Source of the DNA: Xenoacremonium recifei
Taxonomy: Eukaryota > Ascomycota > Sordariomycetes > Hypocreales > Nectriaceae
DNA length: 64,000 nucleotides
Assembly: GCA_012184525.1 (NCBI GenBank)
Contig: WOFQ01000013.1
Span: 248,001-312,000, forward strand
Direction of reading: 5' to 3'
The position numbers were made by a program, and so were the translations under genes. Numbering within the stretch: the stretch's first letter is position 1; every line of letters starts with the position of its first letter. This document shows, one piece after another, positions 33,229-46,000 of this stretch. The notes under the pieces were generated by a model, which was not told where the DNA came from, ran no database searches, and saw only the letters and a list, made by a program, of their open reading frames with translations.

Positions 33229-36200
33229 AATAGCCTCTTACTCCATCCGTCGGGGTGCGAGGAGGAAGCCGGCGAGAGTGGTTGAGGACGGAGATGCGCC
33301 TTTCAGGACCGCCAGTCTGCTCTAGGGGAGTTGCTGATGTAGGTAGGGCGGGAGAAGCTCGCTTCGTGCAGACTCTAGACGTAGGATTCAGAGCCCAGCA
33401 TCGGGCATTCGGCGGTGTGAATGGCTCGATTCGCCTCTGTCCGGCAGCGAGTCACGGCGACCAGCTCGTTCGTGGGCTGCGGTTCGAGGTCTGCGAGGCG
33501 GTTGGTGCTGCTCTCCAGAGGCGCGGCGCACTCTTCAAGAGGTAGAGTCAGCGTCTTTGTCGGGCTCGTCGTTGGAGAGCGCTCGGTCGAGGCGGTGGGC
33601 ACGGCAAAGGAAGGATTCGGAGCCAGGCGGGCAAGCGAGGCTGCAGGACGCGATGCAGGTCGGTTCAGCTGCAGGCCAGGAAATCGGAAAGAATCGATCA
33701 AAGACTGTTGGGAGTTCGGCGCTGTCGATGTCGCGGTGGGAACTCAAAGTGCGTGTTTGTTGGTTGCTAATGGCCGTTGTCGGGCAAGGCTGGGAGAAGG
33801 CGTCGACGTGAGGGAGGGGGGGGGCTGGGCTTGGCTGGGGGGGTCCTCCGTTTTGAACTGAACACGTGGGAACGGACGGGATTACAGCCAGTACTTTACT
33901 GAGGCGGACGGTTCGTGTCGCGAGGGGAGGGGAGAGGAGGGGAGGAGGGGAATGTCCTTCTTTTGTGCAAAAGAATAAAAAGTAAAAATATAAAAAGACG
34001 CAGCGAGTGCTCAAAGAAGGGCCCTCAGTCAGTTGCATGCATCCGGGCCTGGAAGAGCGTGATGGATGGATGGATGGAGGGATGGAGGGCGGCAGCGTCT
34101 CTGCCAGTGTGTTTGGGCATTGACCTCTACTGATTGCCCGGGCCTGGGATGGCGGTTTGGGTGTTTCAAATGAGGCCGGTCCAGCGCTAACCCGCGAATG
34201 GCTTAGGCTCCCGTCGCAGCGGATGGGGCGCGTCTCTCATTGATGAGACTGTGGCTGCTTGATCAGTGCGTGCGTGCTGGCTGGCTTTCTCCTATTCCTT
34301 TCTTTTTCCTCTTTATGCGGCCGGCCGATGGATGGGTCGATGTGGTGGCCGCCGTCGGATGCTATTTATTCTTGCTCTTGTGGAAATCTTGAAAGAGCAG
34401 CTGCACAAAGAGAGGATCTCGCGTCTTCCCATTCTCTCCTCTGCGAACTCTTCCAGCCCGGCCGATCCATCAACTGGCGCCCGGTGCTGCTGGGTCCCCT
34501 AAGAATATAGGATAGGGGATGGAGATGGATGGATGCCCCTCCAAAGAGGGGTCTTGGGTCTTCAGGCTCGAAAGACCCCGACACGGATGGCCCCTGAATG
34601 ACACTCTCCCGGTGGCCTGTTTCGACGCTCGTCCACCCAATCCGCATCGTCCGCGACTCGAGCAGAATACTCTATGTACTCTGCTGGCCGTGCTTCCCTT
34701 CCCGTCCCGGCCCCGGGCATTGACAGACAGACACTCAGTCACCCGCGTCCCGGCCGCATAAGAGTCCAGCGCTTCCACGAGACGCCCGGCTGCCAGCCAT
34801 CACGAGTCATCCGCCGTCATGAGATAAAGAAACGCCGGCCGGCCTTGCACTCACCCGTCAGTCCACCACCGAGGGCGCGAAGCAAATGGCTCTCGAGGCG
34901 TTTCTCAGCCCCTGATGGCAACAAATTAATCGTCCCTACTCCATGCGCTAGGCGCGGAATTCTCTGCTCAGTCCCGGCAGTCCATTCATTCTGCTCTCCT
35001 TGTCGCAGTCGCACGACCAGACCATGAGAGATTAGCGATGGCCACCGTCTTCGAGTTACGTAGGACACTCTTCTTCCGCTAGCGAGCTCCAGGTTCAGCT
35101 CCCCTGACATCATCTCGGGCTTCAGGGGCTGGTCGCACGCACCGGAGAGGGCCCAAAGGAAGCTTCATGGAACCTTCGATGCAGCTCGCGGTTGGGTCCC
35201 AGCTGAGTGTCCTAGTCCTAGTCTCGTCTCGTCCAACGCGAAGCCTCACCACCCACCGTTCGCGGGGGTTAGAGTGCCGCGGCGGGATCGGGTCTGTTCT
35301 GATAAGGCAGAGACGATCGACCCCTTTCCCCCAGAGCCACTACTGCGGTATCGAAGGATCCAGATACTTCCGCTTCCCTGTGCATACGTTCAGGTGGTGT
35401 TCACCATGCTTTGCTTGAGACGAGAACCATGACGAATGAATGTCTTGAACAAGGACTGAATTCCACCGAGACCCTCTTGCTTGACGTCTCGTCTTCCTTT
35501 GGCCATCGACGATCCGGCCCTCTCCTATACATGACTGGGGGCCTAATAAAGGCGGGCGGTAATCTCCCGAGTCGTATCGACGTTGCAGCCAACTGCCGTG
35601 ACCACCCTGGGCGACGACCGTTGACACCACAGCGTAATATTACACCAGGCTTCGCGTAAGCTTGGCTCCGGAGACAACCATTCGCGCTTTGGCGACTGCA
35701 GATATCTCTTTGGGAAGCACGCAAAGATGCAGATCTCCGCGACGGTGGGATCTGAGTTTCCGTTTGTCAGTCAGTATCTGATAAGGCCAAGGAATCTCTG
35801 GCATGAAGATATGGAGTCGGCCGGTTCCTAGCGGGAAGATCGACTAGGACGTGGATGACAACTTTGGCGCGGTTGGAGGATGGGCAGCCACAACAAATCA
35901 TCGCGTGCAGCAGGATACGTCCTTCTCCTTCAGGATTCTCCAGGTCGTAGAGACAGCCCTGGCGAGATTTTATTTGTTCAAGGTTGTCCAGTGACGGGGC
36001 GTGTGCGAGCGAGTCAGCCTGCGTCCTTGAATTCACGACGATAAACAGGTTTTGCATCCAACTCATGCGCATGACCCGGAATGGAACAACGTTGAAATGC
36101 ATTGTTGACTCTGTGTTGGTGTTGTCACTATTATGCAACGTACATCTGTAGGCCTGCACTTGAGAAGTCAGTTCGCGTAGTGTTTGTTTATTTTGAACAG

Positions 36201-37048
36201 AGGCATGTTACCTTTCCACACAGCCTGGATTACTCCGTACTTAGACCAACATTCGTTTTCTCACCACACCACACCGTTCACGACGTAGAGCCTCTAGACT
36301 GTACCAGCCAAGACGTTAGCAAACCCCCGCATAGTCTTTAAATTTTAAACGCCTCTACTATCAAGAGACTATTGACAAGAAGTCTCAGAGCTTGGCGGCG
36401 ATTGCCTCACGATGACCTCTAATCCTACCCTGCAGTTGCACGGAGCAGGAACCTGAAACCCCCACCAAAACACGTTCAATGTCCCTTCTCCAGGGGTCTC
36501 TCCGCAGATTCCAGGCGCCCAGGCCACTGCCGAGTCCCTCCAGCAGCGGCAGCGAGCGGCAGCCTCCACTAACGCAAGCGCTGCAGCCCTGTACACAATA
36601 GTGCCCGGGGGCGTCTGCCGCAATCGCGCTAACACGCTCTGGGCTTGATTGTCAATGGCTGGAGCGTCCAGCCTAATCCGACCTCGCCAGAAGCCAATCC
36701 CGTCCTCAACAACATCATCAAACATTCCACCGCCCCAAGTAGACGTTGGCCGGGGACTCGACTCGTCGGCCTCGGAACGAACTCCCGACCCGGCACAAGA
36801 CTCACTCGACGGTGTCGGATTTGCCTCCACCGACTGTGCGATCCCGCCGCCCTGCTGCACTGCCGCCGTATCACCCGATTCTCGCCTGGATCTGCGCTGT
36901 TGTGTAGGAAGGTTGGTGTCGCTCAAGTTGGCACTGCGAGACGGGGATGAGAAGGAGTCACTCGCAAGCAGAGCCGGATCTACACAACTCTCCCCCACCT
37001 CATCTTGCCCCTCCCTCGGCCAGAGGACTCGAGCTTCGACACTCCATC
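33229..37048. promoter_or_regulatory. 3.8-kb divergent spacer, cdc24 / fwd-1
   Basis: A long spacer with no supportable gene. It contains a purine tract of GGGGA units (about 33917-33952), a GGAT/GGAG microsatellite (about 34059-34087), a G-rich run near 33815-33845 and an AT-rich dip near 36330-36350. Overlapping frames at 36369-37190 cover the expected 5' UTR of the F-box gene and lack domains. Long 5' leaders for both genes are likely. Confidence 0.4.
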
Positions 37049-40000
37049 ATGAGCAAACGCGAACATCTTTCGACCATGGATGCCTTCTCCCCAACGCATC
37101 AGCCCGACGAGGGCTACTCCGAGGACCCCCTGAACCCCAGTGTTCACAACGACTTGGCCGCTGCGCTCTCGAGCCTGAGATCCCCTGCTGATCTGCCATC
37201 ATGGCTCGTCTCGAATGCTTCGTTGCTTCCGACGCATGTCAAGAAGGGTACATGAACCCCCGAAGACGTCCTGCGCGTTCGCCACCTTCGGAATACTGAC
37301 AAATGTGAAGACTTGACGATGACCCTCCTCGACAACCTGCCGACCTCCGTCATCGCCGAAATCGTCCAACGCCTAAACCCGAGACTCTATATCGACTTCG
37401 TCCGACACCTTCCAGCCGAAATCTGTCTTAAGATCCTGGGTTACTTGGATCCGGTTTCGTTAGTCGCCGTCACGCAGACCTGTCGCGCTTGGTATGACTT
37501 GGCCCTCGACCGGAAGATCTGGGAGAGACTATACTACCTGGAAGGGTGGAAGGTCATTCTTCCGGAGATCGAAGCGTGCGAGGCTCGAGTCAACAATAGT
37601 CTGAATGTGTCTATCGGACGCTTGTCTCGGATGCAGTCAGCAGAGGACGCTCACCCGACGAAGATACGCGCCATACTGAACGACGACTATGACATGGACA
37701 TGCCCGATAGCGAACGGAATCCCGGATTCAACGACAGCATCTCTGGTGGAAGTATATTTGGTAGCCCCTCGTCATCCTTCTCCGGAAGCAAACCAATTAA
37801 CCAACCCATGGCAGAGATGGGTCTGGGTAGTCCGGAAGCCAAAGGCGAGGGTAAAAGCAAGGGCAAAGGCAAGGGCAAGGAAAAAGAGACCGAGATGGTC
37901 CAACGGAGCCACTCGTCCTCTGGATCGGGAGGAAAGCGTAAGGAGCCTGGCAGTGATCTTGACTTGACATCGCCGGCACCTCCCTCGGGTTCCCATGGTC
38001 CGAATATACGGTCGACATTGTGGCAATGGGACCTTCACGAATCGAAATATCGAATTAACTGGAAGTATCTCTACAATATGCGACAGCGACTGGAGTCCAA
38101 CTGGGAACTGGGAAAGTTCAAGACGTTCACATTCCCACATCCCAACTATCCAGAGGAGGGTCACCAGGAATGCGTCTACTCTCTCCAGTTCGACTCCAAC
38201 TATCTTGTCAGTGGCAGCCGAGACCAGACTATGAGGATATGGAACGTCCATACTCGTCGCCTATTACGACCGCCACTCAGAGGTCACACGGGCTCTGTGC
38301 TCTGTCTTCAATTTGACGCCCATCCTGACGAGGACCTTCTAGTGTCTGGCAGCAGTGATTCAAATGTGTTCATTTGGAAATTCTCAACTGGCGAGCTGCT
38401 GCAGAGATTGACGAGGGCTCATCGCGAGTCGGTTCTGAATGTCCGATTCGACCACCGAATCCTGGTGACATCTTCCAAGGACAAGACGATCAAAATTTTC
38501 AACCGGCGGCCGTTGAACTACGGAGATGTTGGATATGGTGGCCACGACATGGTTGGCCCTGTGCCAATCAACGTTCGTCGCTACGGGTATGAACCGGAGC
38601 TGGCCGCCGAGTTACCTGTCAAGCCTGCCTTCACCATGATCGGCCGTCTGGATGGACATGGCGCTGCTGTCAACGCTATCCAGGTCCGTGACAAGACGGT
38701 GGTATCGGTATCTGGAGACAGGCACATCAAAGTGTGGAACTGGCCAGAACAGGTCTGCACCCAGACGATTCCAGCTCATGATAAGGGCATTGCCTGTGTG
38801 GAGTATGACGGGAGAAGGATCGTCAGCGGCAGTAGTGATTATGAGGTCTGCATCTTTGATGCTCCCACAGGGCTCAAGGTTGCGCAGCTCCGTGGACATG
38901 CTCACCTTGTCCGTACTGTTCAGGCGGGCTTCGGTGACCTCCCCTACAGCAGATACGAAGACGAAGCGGAGGCCAAGGCCGTGGACAAGGAGTACTTCCG
39001 GGCCGTCGAAGCCGGAGAGGTCGAGCACGACATCGAGAGGAGACATCGCCGCGAACGTAGGGTAAACGCTGGGAGCTCCCGACCAGAGGACGTGCAAGCC
39101 TTCGGAGCCAAGGTACCTCCCGGAGGCGGAGGCGGTCGCAAGTATGGTCGAATTGTGTCTGGGTCTTATGACCAGAGCATTATCATCTGGAGACGTGACA
39201 AGGAGGGCGTCTGGAAGCCTGCTCACCACCTACGCCAGGAGGAGGCCGCAGCGGCTGCACAGCGAGATGCCAGGGGCTCGCGGAGGTCCAGCTCACAAGA
39301 CATGTCGCTCACCACGACGCCTGCTGCCAGACCAGCTGGCACCCAAACGCTGCCCAGCATCGACCAGATGGTGAACGGTGGCCCGGCGTACGCTCCGGCT
39401 TCGACTCGAGACCAACACGGTGGACATCCTCGATCAGCAGCTTCATACATGGCGCTCGTTGATCAAGTTGTCCCTCAGGGGGTGGCTGCTCTACAACAGG
39501 CGTTGGCAACTTACCCTGTCATCCTTGCCTATCACACATATCTGCAAGCCGCCATTGAGCAGGAGCCATCACCGTTGATCCGGAACCAGCTGAGACAGGC
39601 CGTTACCGACGCTTTGCTCATGATTCAGAACGGTCAATCGGCCAGGCAGCGAGCCAATGCCGCACGCGCCAGCGCCTCACACGCGGATGCTTCACGCGCG
39701 GCGAACACCACGGCGAATACCACGGCGAATACCGCACCTAGTATCTCTGCTCCTACTCCATCCGCTGCCGCTGAAGCAGCCGCCGAAGCAGCCGCCGCAA
39801 ACGGCGCCACCACGACCGAGATTATCCAAGCCGCTGCCGCAGCCTTGATGGCTAATCCCAACCGACAACAGCCAGTCCACCGCGCGCCTGCTACGCCTTG
39901 GCCGCAAGCTCCCGCCCTGGCACCACAACCGCAAGGCGTCACTCCAGCTCAGGTGCCGCTTGTACACGAGCATCACCCACACATTGCGGCAGCCGAGAAC

Positions 40001-40144
40001 ATTGCTGCGCGCGTGTTCAAGTTGCAGTTCGACGCCCGTAAGCTCATCTGCTGCAGCCAGGTTCCTACCATCGTCGGGTGGGACTTTTGCAACGGAGACG
40101 CAGAGCTGGAAGAGGCGTGCCGGTTCTTTGCGACGGTGGATTAA
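37049..40144 (+). CDS. fwd-1: F-box/WD40 ubiquitin-ligase subunit, FWD-1 type, two exons
   Basis: Predicted 1,010 aa: exons 37049-37247 and 37311-40144, intron 63 nt (GTACAT donor, GTGAAG acceptor) joining HVKK to DLTMTLLDNLP. Order: acidic N-terminus; dimerisation-like helix and F-box (about 95-145, HLPAEICLKILGYLDPVSL...WERLY); a linker with a Gly/Lys repeat (KSKGKGKGKEKE); WD40 repeats from about 350 to 695 (VSGSRDQTMRIWN, VSGSSDSNVFIW, VTSSKDKTIKIFN, VSVSGDRHIKVWN, VSGSSDYEVCIFD, VSGSYDQSIIIW); an Ala/Thr-rich insert; then a final WD-like strand pair (ARVFKLQFDARKLICC, TIVGWDF) at the very end. It should be the substrate receptor of an SCF E3 ligase. In Neurospora, FWD-1 targets phosphorylated FREQUENCY and sets clock period (established). 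Assignment to FWD-1 rather than Cdc4 or Met30/SconB rests on length, layout and the C-terminal closing strand. Confidence 0.8.
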
Positions 40145-40552
40145 GGTAAATGTGGTCATGTATTGTTGGTATTGTGTTGGTGTATCATGGTGGGAACATT
40201 CATTTTAGCAAGCGATTTTGAGAAGGATTACCGCGGAAGCTCGTTCAGTGGAGGGCCGCTTTGTAACAATTATGAGCATCGAGCGATAGCATGTTCCAGT
40301 ACACCGTCGAACGTGGAACGGACGGCCTAGACAGGCATACACAGTGGTTGGAGGAACGCAAGGTGAAGAGGAGAAGAAACAAATATAGTCAAAAAGATAA
40401 TAAAACGGCTTGGAATAACCCATGCTCATGCCCCGTCCCAAACTCCATGTCTGACCAGTCCGATATTGTTCCCATGCGAGCTAGAAGCGATCCAACCAGC
40501 CGCACCAACGCCCTACCACAAAACCTATACGCATTCTCTCCCGTGCTTGTCC
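40145..40552. other. Convergent 3' region between fwd-1 and vps60
   Basis: About 400 bp with two opposing 3' ends. AATAAA-like and A-rich elements occur near 40380-40405. No gene is seen. Confidence 0.45.
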
Positions 40553-41191
40553 TCATCCCGCAACCTGCTTCACCTTGTCCTCCGTCTGCGGCGGCTCGTC
40601 CACAAAGTCCGGCACCACCTCATCCTGCAAGAACCCCGGCACCGCGCCGCCCATCTCCATCTCCAGCTCCTGCTCCATGCCCAAGGCCTCCAACTCGGCG
40701 TCCAGCTCGCTCTCGTCGACCTCGTCGGGGATGTCGTAGCTGCGCGCCAGGCTCTCCTGGATCTCGTTGCCGACGTCCATCAGGTCGGCCATTTCGTCCT
40801 GCAGGCGCTCGATCTTGTCGATGTCGATCTTGCCGTACTGGCGGCGCAGCTCCTTGTTGGTGGTCTTCATGGCGTCGACCTGGGTCATGACGTTTTTGAG
40901 GTTGTCCTGCATGGTTTGGGCTTGCTCCATGTTCCAGACTTGGCTCTCGAGCTTCTCCTTTTCGGCCTCGTATGCCTTGCGGCGCTGCAGCACTTTGAGG
41001 GCTTTCTGCTTGATGGCTTGCTTGCCGGGGCCGTCGCGCATCTTGGAGAGCTTCTCTTGGTAGGCGCCGAGTTCGCCGTTGAGGGCCTTGAGCTTGGTGT
41101 CGATGGAGGCGACGCGGGTGTCGATGTTGGAGATGGCGCCGTTGAGGGTCGGTTTGGGGCCCGTGGGCTTCGAGCCGAAGAGACGATTCAT
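40553..41191 (-). CDS. vps60: ESCRT-III-associated protein Vps60/CHMP5
   Basis: Intact 212-aa frame without introns. I start at the ATG at 41191, which yields MNRLFGSKPTGPKPTLNGAI, the conserved N-terminus of Vps60; the longer open frame upstream has no similarity. The protein is a Snf7-type helical bundle: a basic first half (helices 1-2, about 20-110) and an acidic second half containing ESLARSYDIPDEVDESELDAELEALG (about 150-175), a CHMP5/Vps60 hallmark, and an acidic Pro-rich tail. It acts late in multivesicular-body formation at endosomes, binding Vta1 to stimulate the AAA ATPase Vps4 (known for the family). It is tail-to-tail with fwd-1. Confidence 0.92.
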   Translation of the reverse strand: MNRLFGSKPTGPKPTLNGAISNIDTRVASIDTKLKALNGELGAYQEKLSKMRDGPGKQAIKQKALKVLQRRKAYEAEKEKLESQVWNMEQAQTMQDNLKNVMTQVDAMKTTNKELRRQYGKIDIDKIERLQDEMADLMDVGNEIQESLARSYDIPDEVDESELDAELEALGMEQELEMEMGGAVPGFLQDEVVPDFVDEPPQTEDKVKQVAG

Positions 41192-43029
41192 GGCGGTGGT
41201 GTGGGATGAGCCTAAGATGTGTGGGATGAGCTTGAGATATGTGTCTGGTGCGTGTGTAGAGAAAAGGTCGTGTCGAGCGTTGATTAGGGCTGCCTGGAGC
41301 GTATCGTGATGGGATGACGTCTCTGGCAACGACGCTCGGGAGAGGCTCATTCATGGCATGTGGAGGGGCAACGAACCCCACGTTTCCCGTTTGGTCGAGC
41401 TGTGGATGACTCAGCAGGGCACGATTTCAAGACATGAAGACGCGTAAAGTAAATGCGTGAAGCCGTGATGATTAATACATGCGATTTGGAGTCATTACTG
41501 TATGGGAATAGTAAGAATGCATTTCTATTGCCTTTTTTTTTGTATTTGGATTGGCTCTCTGTGCACTTGAATACTATGCCAAGTGTGTCTGATCATAAGC
41601 TCATATCTTTTTTAGAAGTTCACAATGCTTGATGTTTAAATGTCATATAAATTAATGTCTTTCTCCCCACTGGTAATTGTGTGTGTCAACATACAGATCT
41701 CTCACTAGGCTAAAATTGCTGTGAATGAGCGTTGGCGGACACGAGTCTTACATTAGTCTAAAAATGCTGTGAAAGGAAAGGCTTCGCTAGCCTCCTCGCC
41801 TGAGTGGTGCGCCTTACATCAGTATCAAAATGCTGTGAAGCTTGCAGCCTTATTATGCATGCCTAGATGTATGTACTAGGCCTAATAATATAAAATAGAA
41901 GCAGATAAATCGGCCATCTACTTGTGCGGTGAATTTATTTATTTTTAATTTTGCGCTGCGCACCTTGTTCCATTGTGATGCTTTGGGGAGGACTTCATCT
42001 GATATTCTGCTTACCCTACACCAAACCGGTGTAAGTTATTGGCAACGAGAGGGGATGCTGTCCACGTTGTAGATACTCTCGCTCAATCGATGTACGGCTT
42101 TCTAGTCATTTGACATTTTATTTGCCTTTTGTTTGGCTTTGCTTCAAAACAAGGTCTTAAAAACCACTAAACTGTCACCGTCAGAGCCTTCACAACTTAT
42201 GCTGATGCTATGGCCAAACATTGAAACAGCAACTTGGGCATCAGTGCAGAATGCGATGTCTGATGACATGTCATGTATAAATAGAGCACCCTGGTCTCTG
42301 TCTTTCGGCTGGGAGTTGCATTGATATGACCAGCTCAGACGCGGCCCAAATAGCGGCCACATCACCACATGGAATGGGGGACTGGAGACCCAGACAGGAT
42401 CAGCGCAGCAGCCGCTAACACCAGCTGAGTAACACACACACCGCATGTGTGTCGATGCAATGTTCCGGTCTTCTTTACTGGAGGTTGCCCTACAGTCTCA
42501 GATGAGATCTCACCTTGAATTCACCTCGAATCTACCCCAAGCGCTCTTTGCCTTACAGCGTCCTTCGCCGTTTTGTTTGCTTCCCAGATCAATCAACAAC
42601 AAACGAAATCGCGTAATATATGACCAACGCGAGCCAATCGATTGGTTCAGATTGATATTTTTGGCCGTGATTCACTGTCGACCAGCATTTTGGCGCGGGA
42701 CAATAACACCCAGCGCTCATTCACCTGTCGTTGCGGTGGGACCCTCACGTGACGGACCCGTGTTTGGCGTTGACCCAAACGCGTCTCGAGAAATGCTTCT
42801 GTGCCCACTCTCACCACCTCGCCCGACTTCCTCTCTCACACAAACATTCCACGATTCCGCCTTCGCGACAGCTTTTGAAGCTTTCTCCTCGAGTCGATCG
42901 TGATACTGGGATCATCATACAGCTTCGCGCTCTATAATATATCTTTCATCCATTCATCTCCGATCAGTTGCCCGGCTGTATTCAGTCTCTTTTGTTTACT
43001 TTCGAGACTGGCCCACCTCATCCTTCGCG
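41192..43029. promoter_or_regulatory. Divergent spacer with AT-rich core, vps60 / disordered-protein gene
   Basis: 1.8 kb. The first half (about 41500-41980) is AT-rich and carries three copies of a short motif (A-run + TGCTGTGAA). The second half returns to normal composition, and TATAATATA at about 42934-42942 lies roughly 90 nt before the ATG at 43030. The frames at 42133-42903 contain no domain. No RNA gene was recognised. Confidence 0.4.
41700..41840 (+). repeat. Three short imperfect direct repeats
   Basis: The motif (T/C)AAAAnTGCTGTGAA occurs with GCTGTGAA starting at 41718, 41766 and 41832. The second and third copies also share the preceding CTTACATnAGT. Spacing is irregular (48 and 66 nt), so this is not a simple tandem array. 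Confidence 0.6.
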
Positions 43030-46000
43030 ATGCAGGAAACGGGCACCCCAAACCGGGGTCTTCAAGCCTTTGAGGCTATGTGAGTCTTCCTGAACCTCTT
43101 GCACAGCTTCAATTCCTGTCAATATCCTTTCATTGCCTTTACTTCCCTTTTATTTTCCGAGCAACACTCTGCTGGTCCTCGAGGATCCTTGGTTGAGGAC
43201 CCTTTCTCGAGACCTGCGGGGCTACTCGATCGCCTAAACACCATGCATTGTATCCTCATTGCCCTTTGAGAAACTAACGTGGTTCTTTCAAACAGAAACT
43301 GGGTGAACTGCCTTGCGGTCCCCTTCCCTCCAATTACTCGACCCGTTGCTTGGGACCGCGTCTCCGTCCCTAGCCATCCCGACTCCGAACGTCGAGGACT
43401 CCCGATTATGAAGCGTGTTGGGCTGGTCACGCGCCATACCGTTCCTCAAACCTCTACTCCCATTCACGACGACGACTTCATCACTTATTTCGACGAGCCC
43501 TGCCGATACCCTCGCCGCCGCCTGAGCAGCGACTTGCCGTCCTTCGCCTACCAGGATGAAAGCGCACCCGCCCAACCCACTGATGAAGAGGAGGTTGAAG
43601 TCACCGAGGGCCTCATGACCGACGCGGAAATTACCCACTCTTATGCCACCGCTAAAGGTAGGTAAAACATAATTTCTAGATCTGACATATCACTGACTTT
43701 CTCCTTAGTCGCCGTCGCCAACCACCACCTGGCCAATCAAGCTCCTGGAACCAAGGTTTCCTTCCAAAATTGGCAGCAGGCTCGTACCGGCTCGTGGGAC
43801 GAAGAGCTGAATACCTCCTTTGCTGGTTCGAAACGCCTGTTCAATGGATCGTTTTCGTCACTATCACGAAACCATCCGCTGCAGGTATTCACCTCGATCA
43901 TTCCTCTGCTTCGATACGCTGAGCGAACGGAGAAGACTTCCCTCTCCCTCAAGGACCAGACGATTTTTGAAAGTGGTCTCATTTTGAGAAATATGTCTCG
44001 AAACCCCCGACAGTTGCTGGCTGCAGAAGGCCAGCCCGATACTTCCACCATTTTCGATGTCACGGAACCAGAGAGTCCGACGATGCATCGAGTAAACGAG
44101 AACCGTGCCGAGACTCGTTCTCCTACTAAGCGGGTGGCTAAGCTGGATGAAGCTCGCCAAACCCATCTCCCACGCCTGGCGGATACGTTTATTGAACTTC
44201 CGCCTTCGACTGCTGCACAGGTCCAGCCATCACCTGTCAAGTCGTCATCTCCTCCTTCTACGCCGGCGAGACCGTCCCCAAGTCCAGAGCAGGACGCATA
44301 CACCGGGACGCTCATTCATTCGAGCCCCCTATCCCGGGCTGCCTTACTGGCACCCGAGGACCTTTCGCCTAACCCCTCGATTGGTCCGACCCTGAAATTT
44401 CAGGTCCCGTCTGAGAGCTCTTACGAATCCTCTCATTCGAATATGGATAAGACAGCGTTGGCACCCAAAGATGGTGCGGCTCCTTCGGAGTCATTTATCA
44501 ACACATCCTCTGGTTTGATCGCCCCCGAACCTTCAGCTCTCCCAGAAGATTCGTCTATCCACAACGCTGGATCCCCTGTCTCGTCACCCGTCAAGCGACC
44601 TGTTGCTCCGACACCCTCCCGGTGGTATAGGGCTGAGCCGAAAACGCCAATGACGTCGACTCCTCTTGGTATCGCGTATGGGAACGTTGATGACAGCCCC
44701 ATCGGCCTCGCGGCTTTGGGTGCATCTCTCACACCCACGCCCATAAGGAGCGACATCCGTTTTGAAACGCCGGAAAAGGCGCCAGAAATCGACTTCGGCA
44801 ACAGATCGACGTCTTTCAGCGGCACACCTTCAGCTGTGCTTACACCCTCAGAGGCCCGAAGGGTCTCGAACATCGCTGCCGCTCGACGACGTCGGCGGAG
44901 CGAGCCTCTCTATCTTCGTGCGGCGAAGCTACGTGCTCGTCGACAGTCAGCTGGCACTGAAATGCCAGATATCCAACGCCATACTGATGGCGAAAACCCT
45001 GCGACTCCCGCTCCCATTGCGGCGTCCAGCGTTGTAGCTACTCCCATTGTAGCTACCCAGCAGGAGACCTCTCCCATTGAGGCGACTCCCCGTGTTCTTG
45101 CTCCCATTGCAAGCAACACCGAGACGGTTACTCCCATTGTAACCGATACTCAAGGCAGCACTCCCATTGTGTCTGACCTTAACGCCACCACTCCTACTGT
45201 GGTTGGCCGGAGCATGGCCACTCCCATTGTGGCCACTCCTATGGCGCGCAATACCGATGTCCCTTCTATTGTGAACATCGACATGCGCATGAACCCGAAT
45301 ATATTCGGGGTGGGCCGCCCGACCGACCAGATGGTCTCGCCCAAGTCTAAGGAGGCGAAGATTGGTGACCTGGCCAAATTGGCCGAAGATCGTTGCGCCG
45401 GTCAGGCTAAGGTCCTGACTGGTCTTGAGCGAGGGCGTCTCGTGGTGCGGTTTAAGCTACCGCCAGAGTACGCACACATGTTTCCAGACCCTCAGGGGTT
45501 TGATGAATCCCGGTTCACGACGACACCGTCGGCAATCTCGTCTTCGCCCAGGATCAGGTTCCCTAACACTGTCGTCTCGCAAGAAGCCGTGGCACAGACA
45601 CCCACAAGCCAGTCCATGGACCTCGATTCCCCGGCTGTTATTGGATCGGGTTCCTCTGCAATCTCGATCAGAGATGAAACAGTGGATTTGGCGACGCCCA
45701 CCATGACTGGAACTGGCTATGGCCAGTGGTTGGCGCAGTCTCCGTTGGCACCGCGTGACGAGAACATACCACGCTACAGTGCGGTTCACGAGAGTCCTAG
45801 TGTTGAGCATCCGAGCGAGAGCCTGCACCGTTCTGCAGATCTGTCCGACGTCTTCATTACGAGACCGGAGGATCAGGATCGAACTATGAACCTGCAAGAG
45901 CTTGGACTTACCGGGTTCTCTCAGGTTGAAGCTGAGACTTCACCTGCTCTTAACACACCAGCTCGAAATGCTGAAGAGGACCGGACACTGAATGTCCAAG

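Noticed and set aside
36369..36998. 209-codon minus-strand frame upstream of fwd-1
   Set aside because: Lies across the probable fwd-1 leader, has no domain, and competing plus-strand frames are equally open.
41192..41381. N-terminal extension of Vps60 reading upstream of 41191
   Set aside because: The conserved N-terminus MNRLFGS begins at the internal ATG; upstream residues lack similarity.
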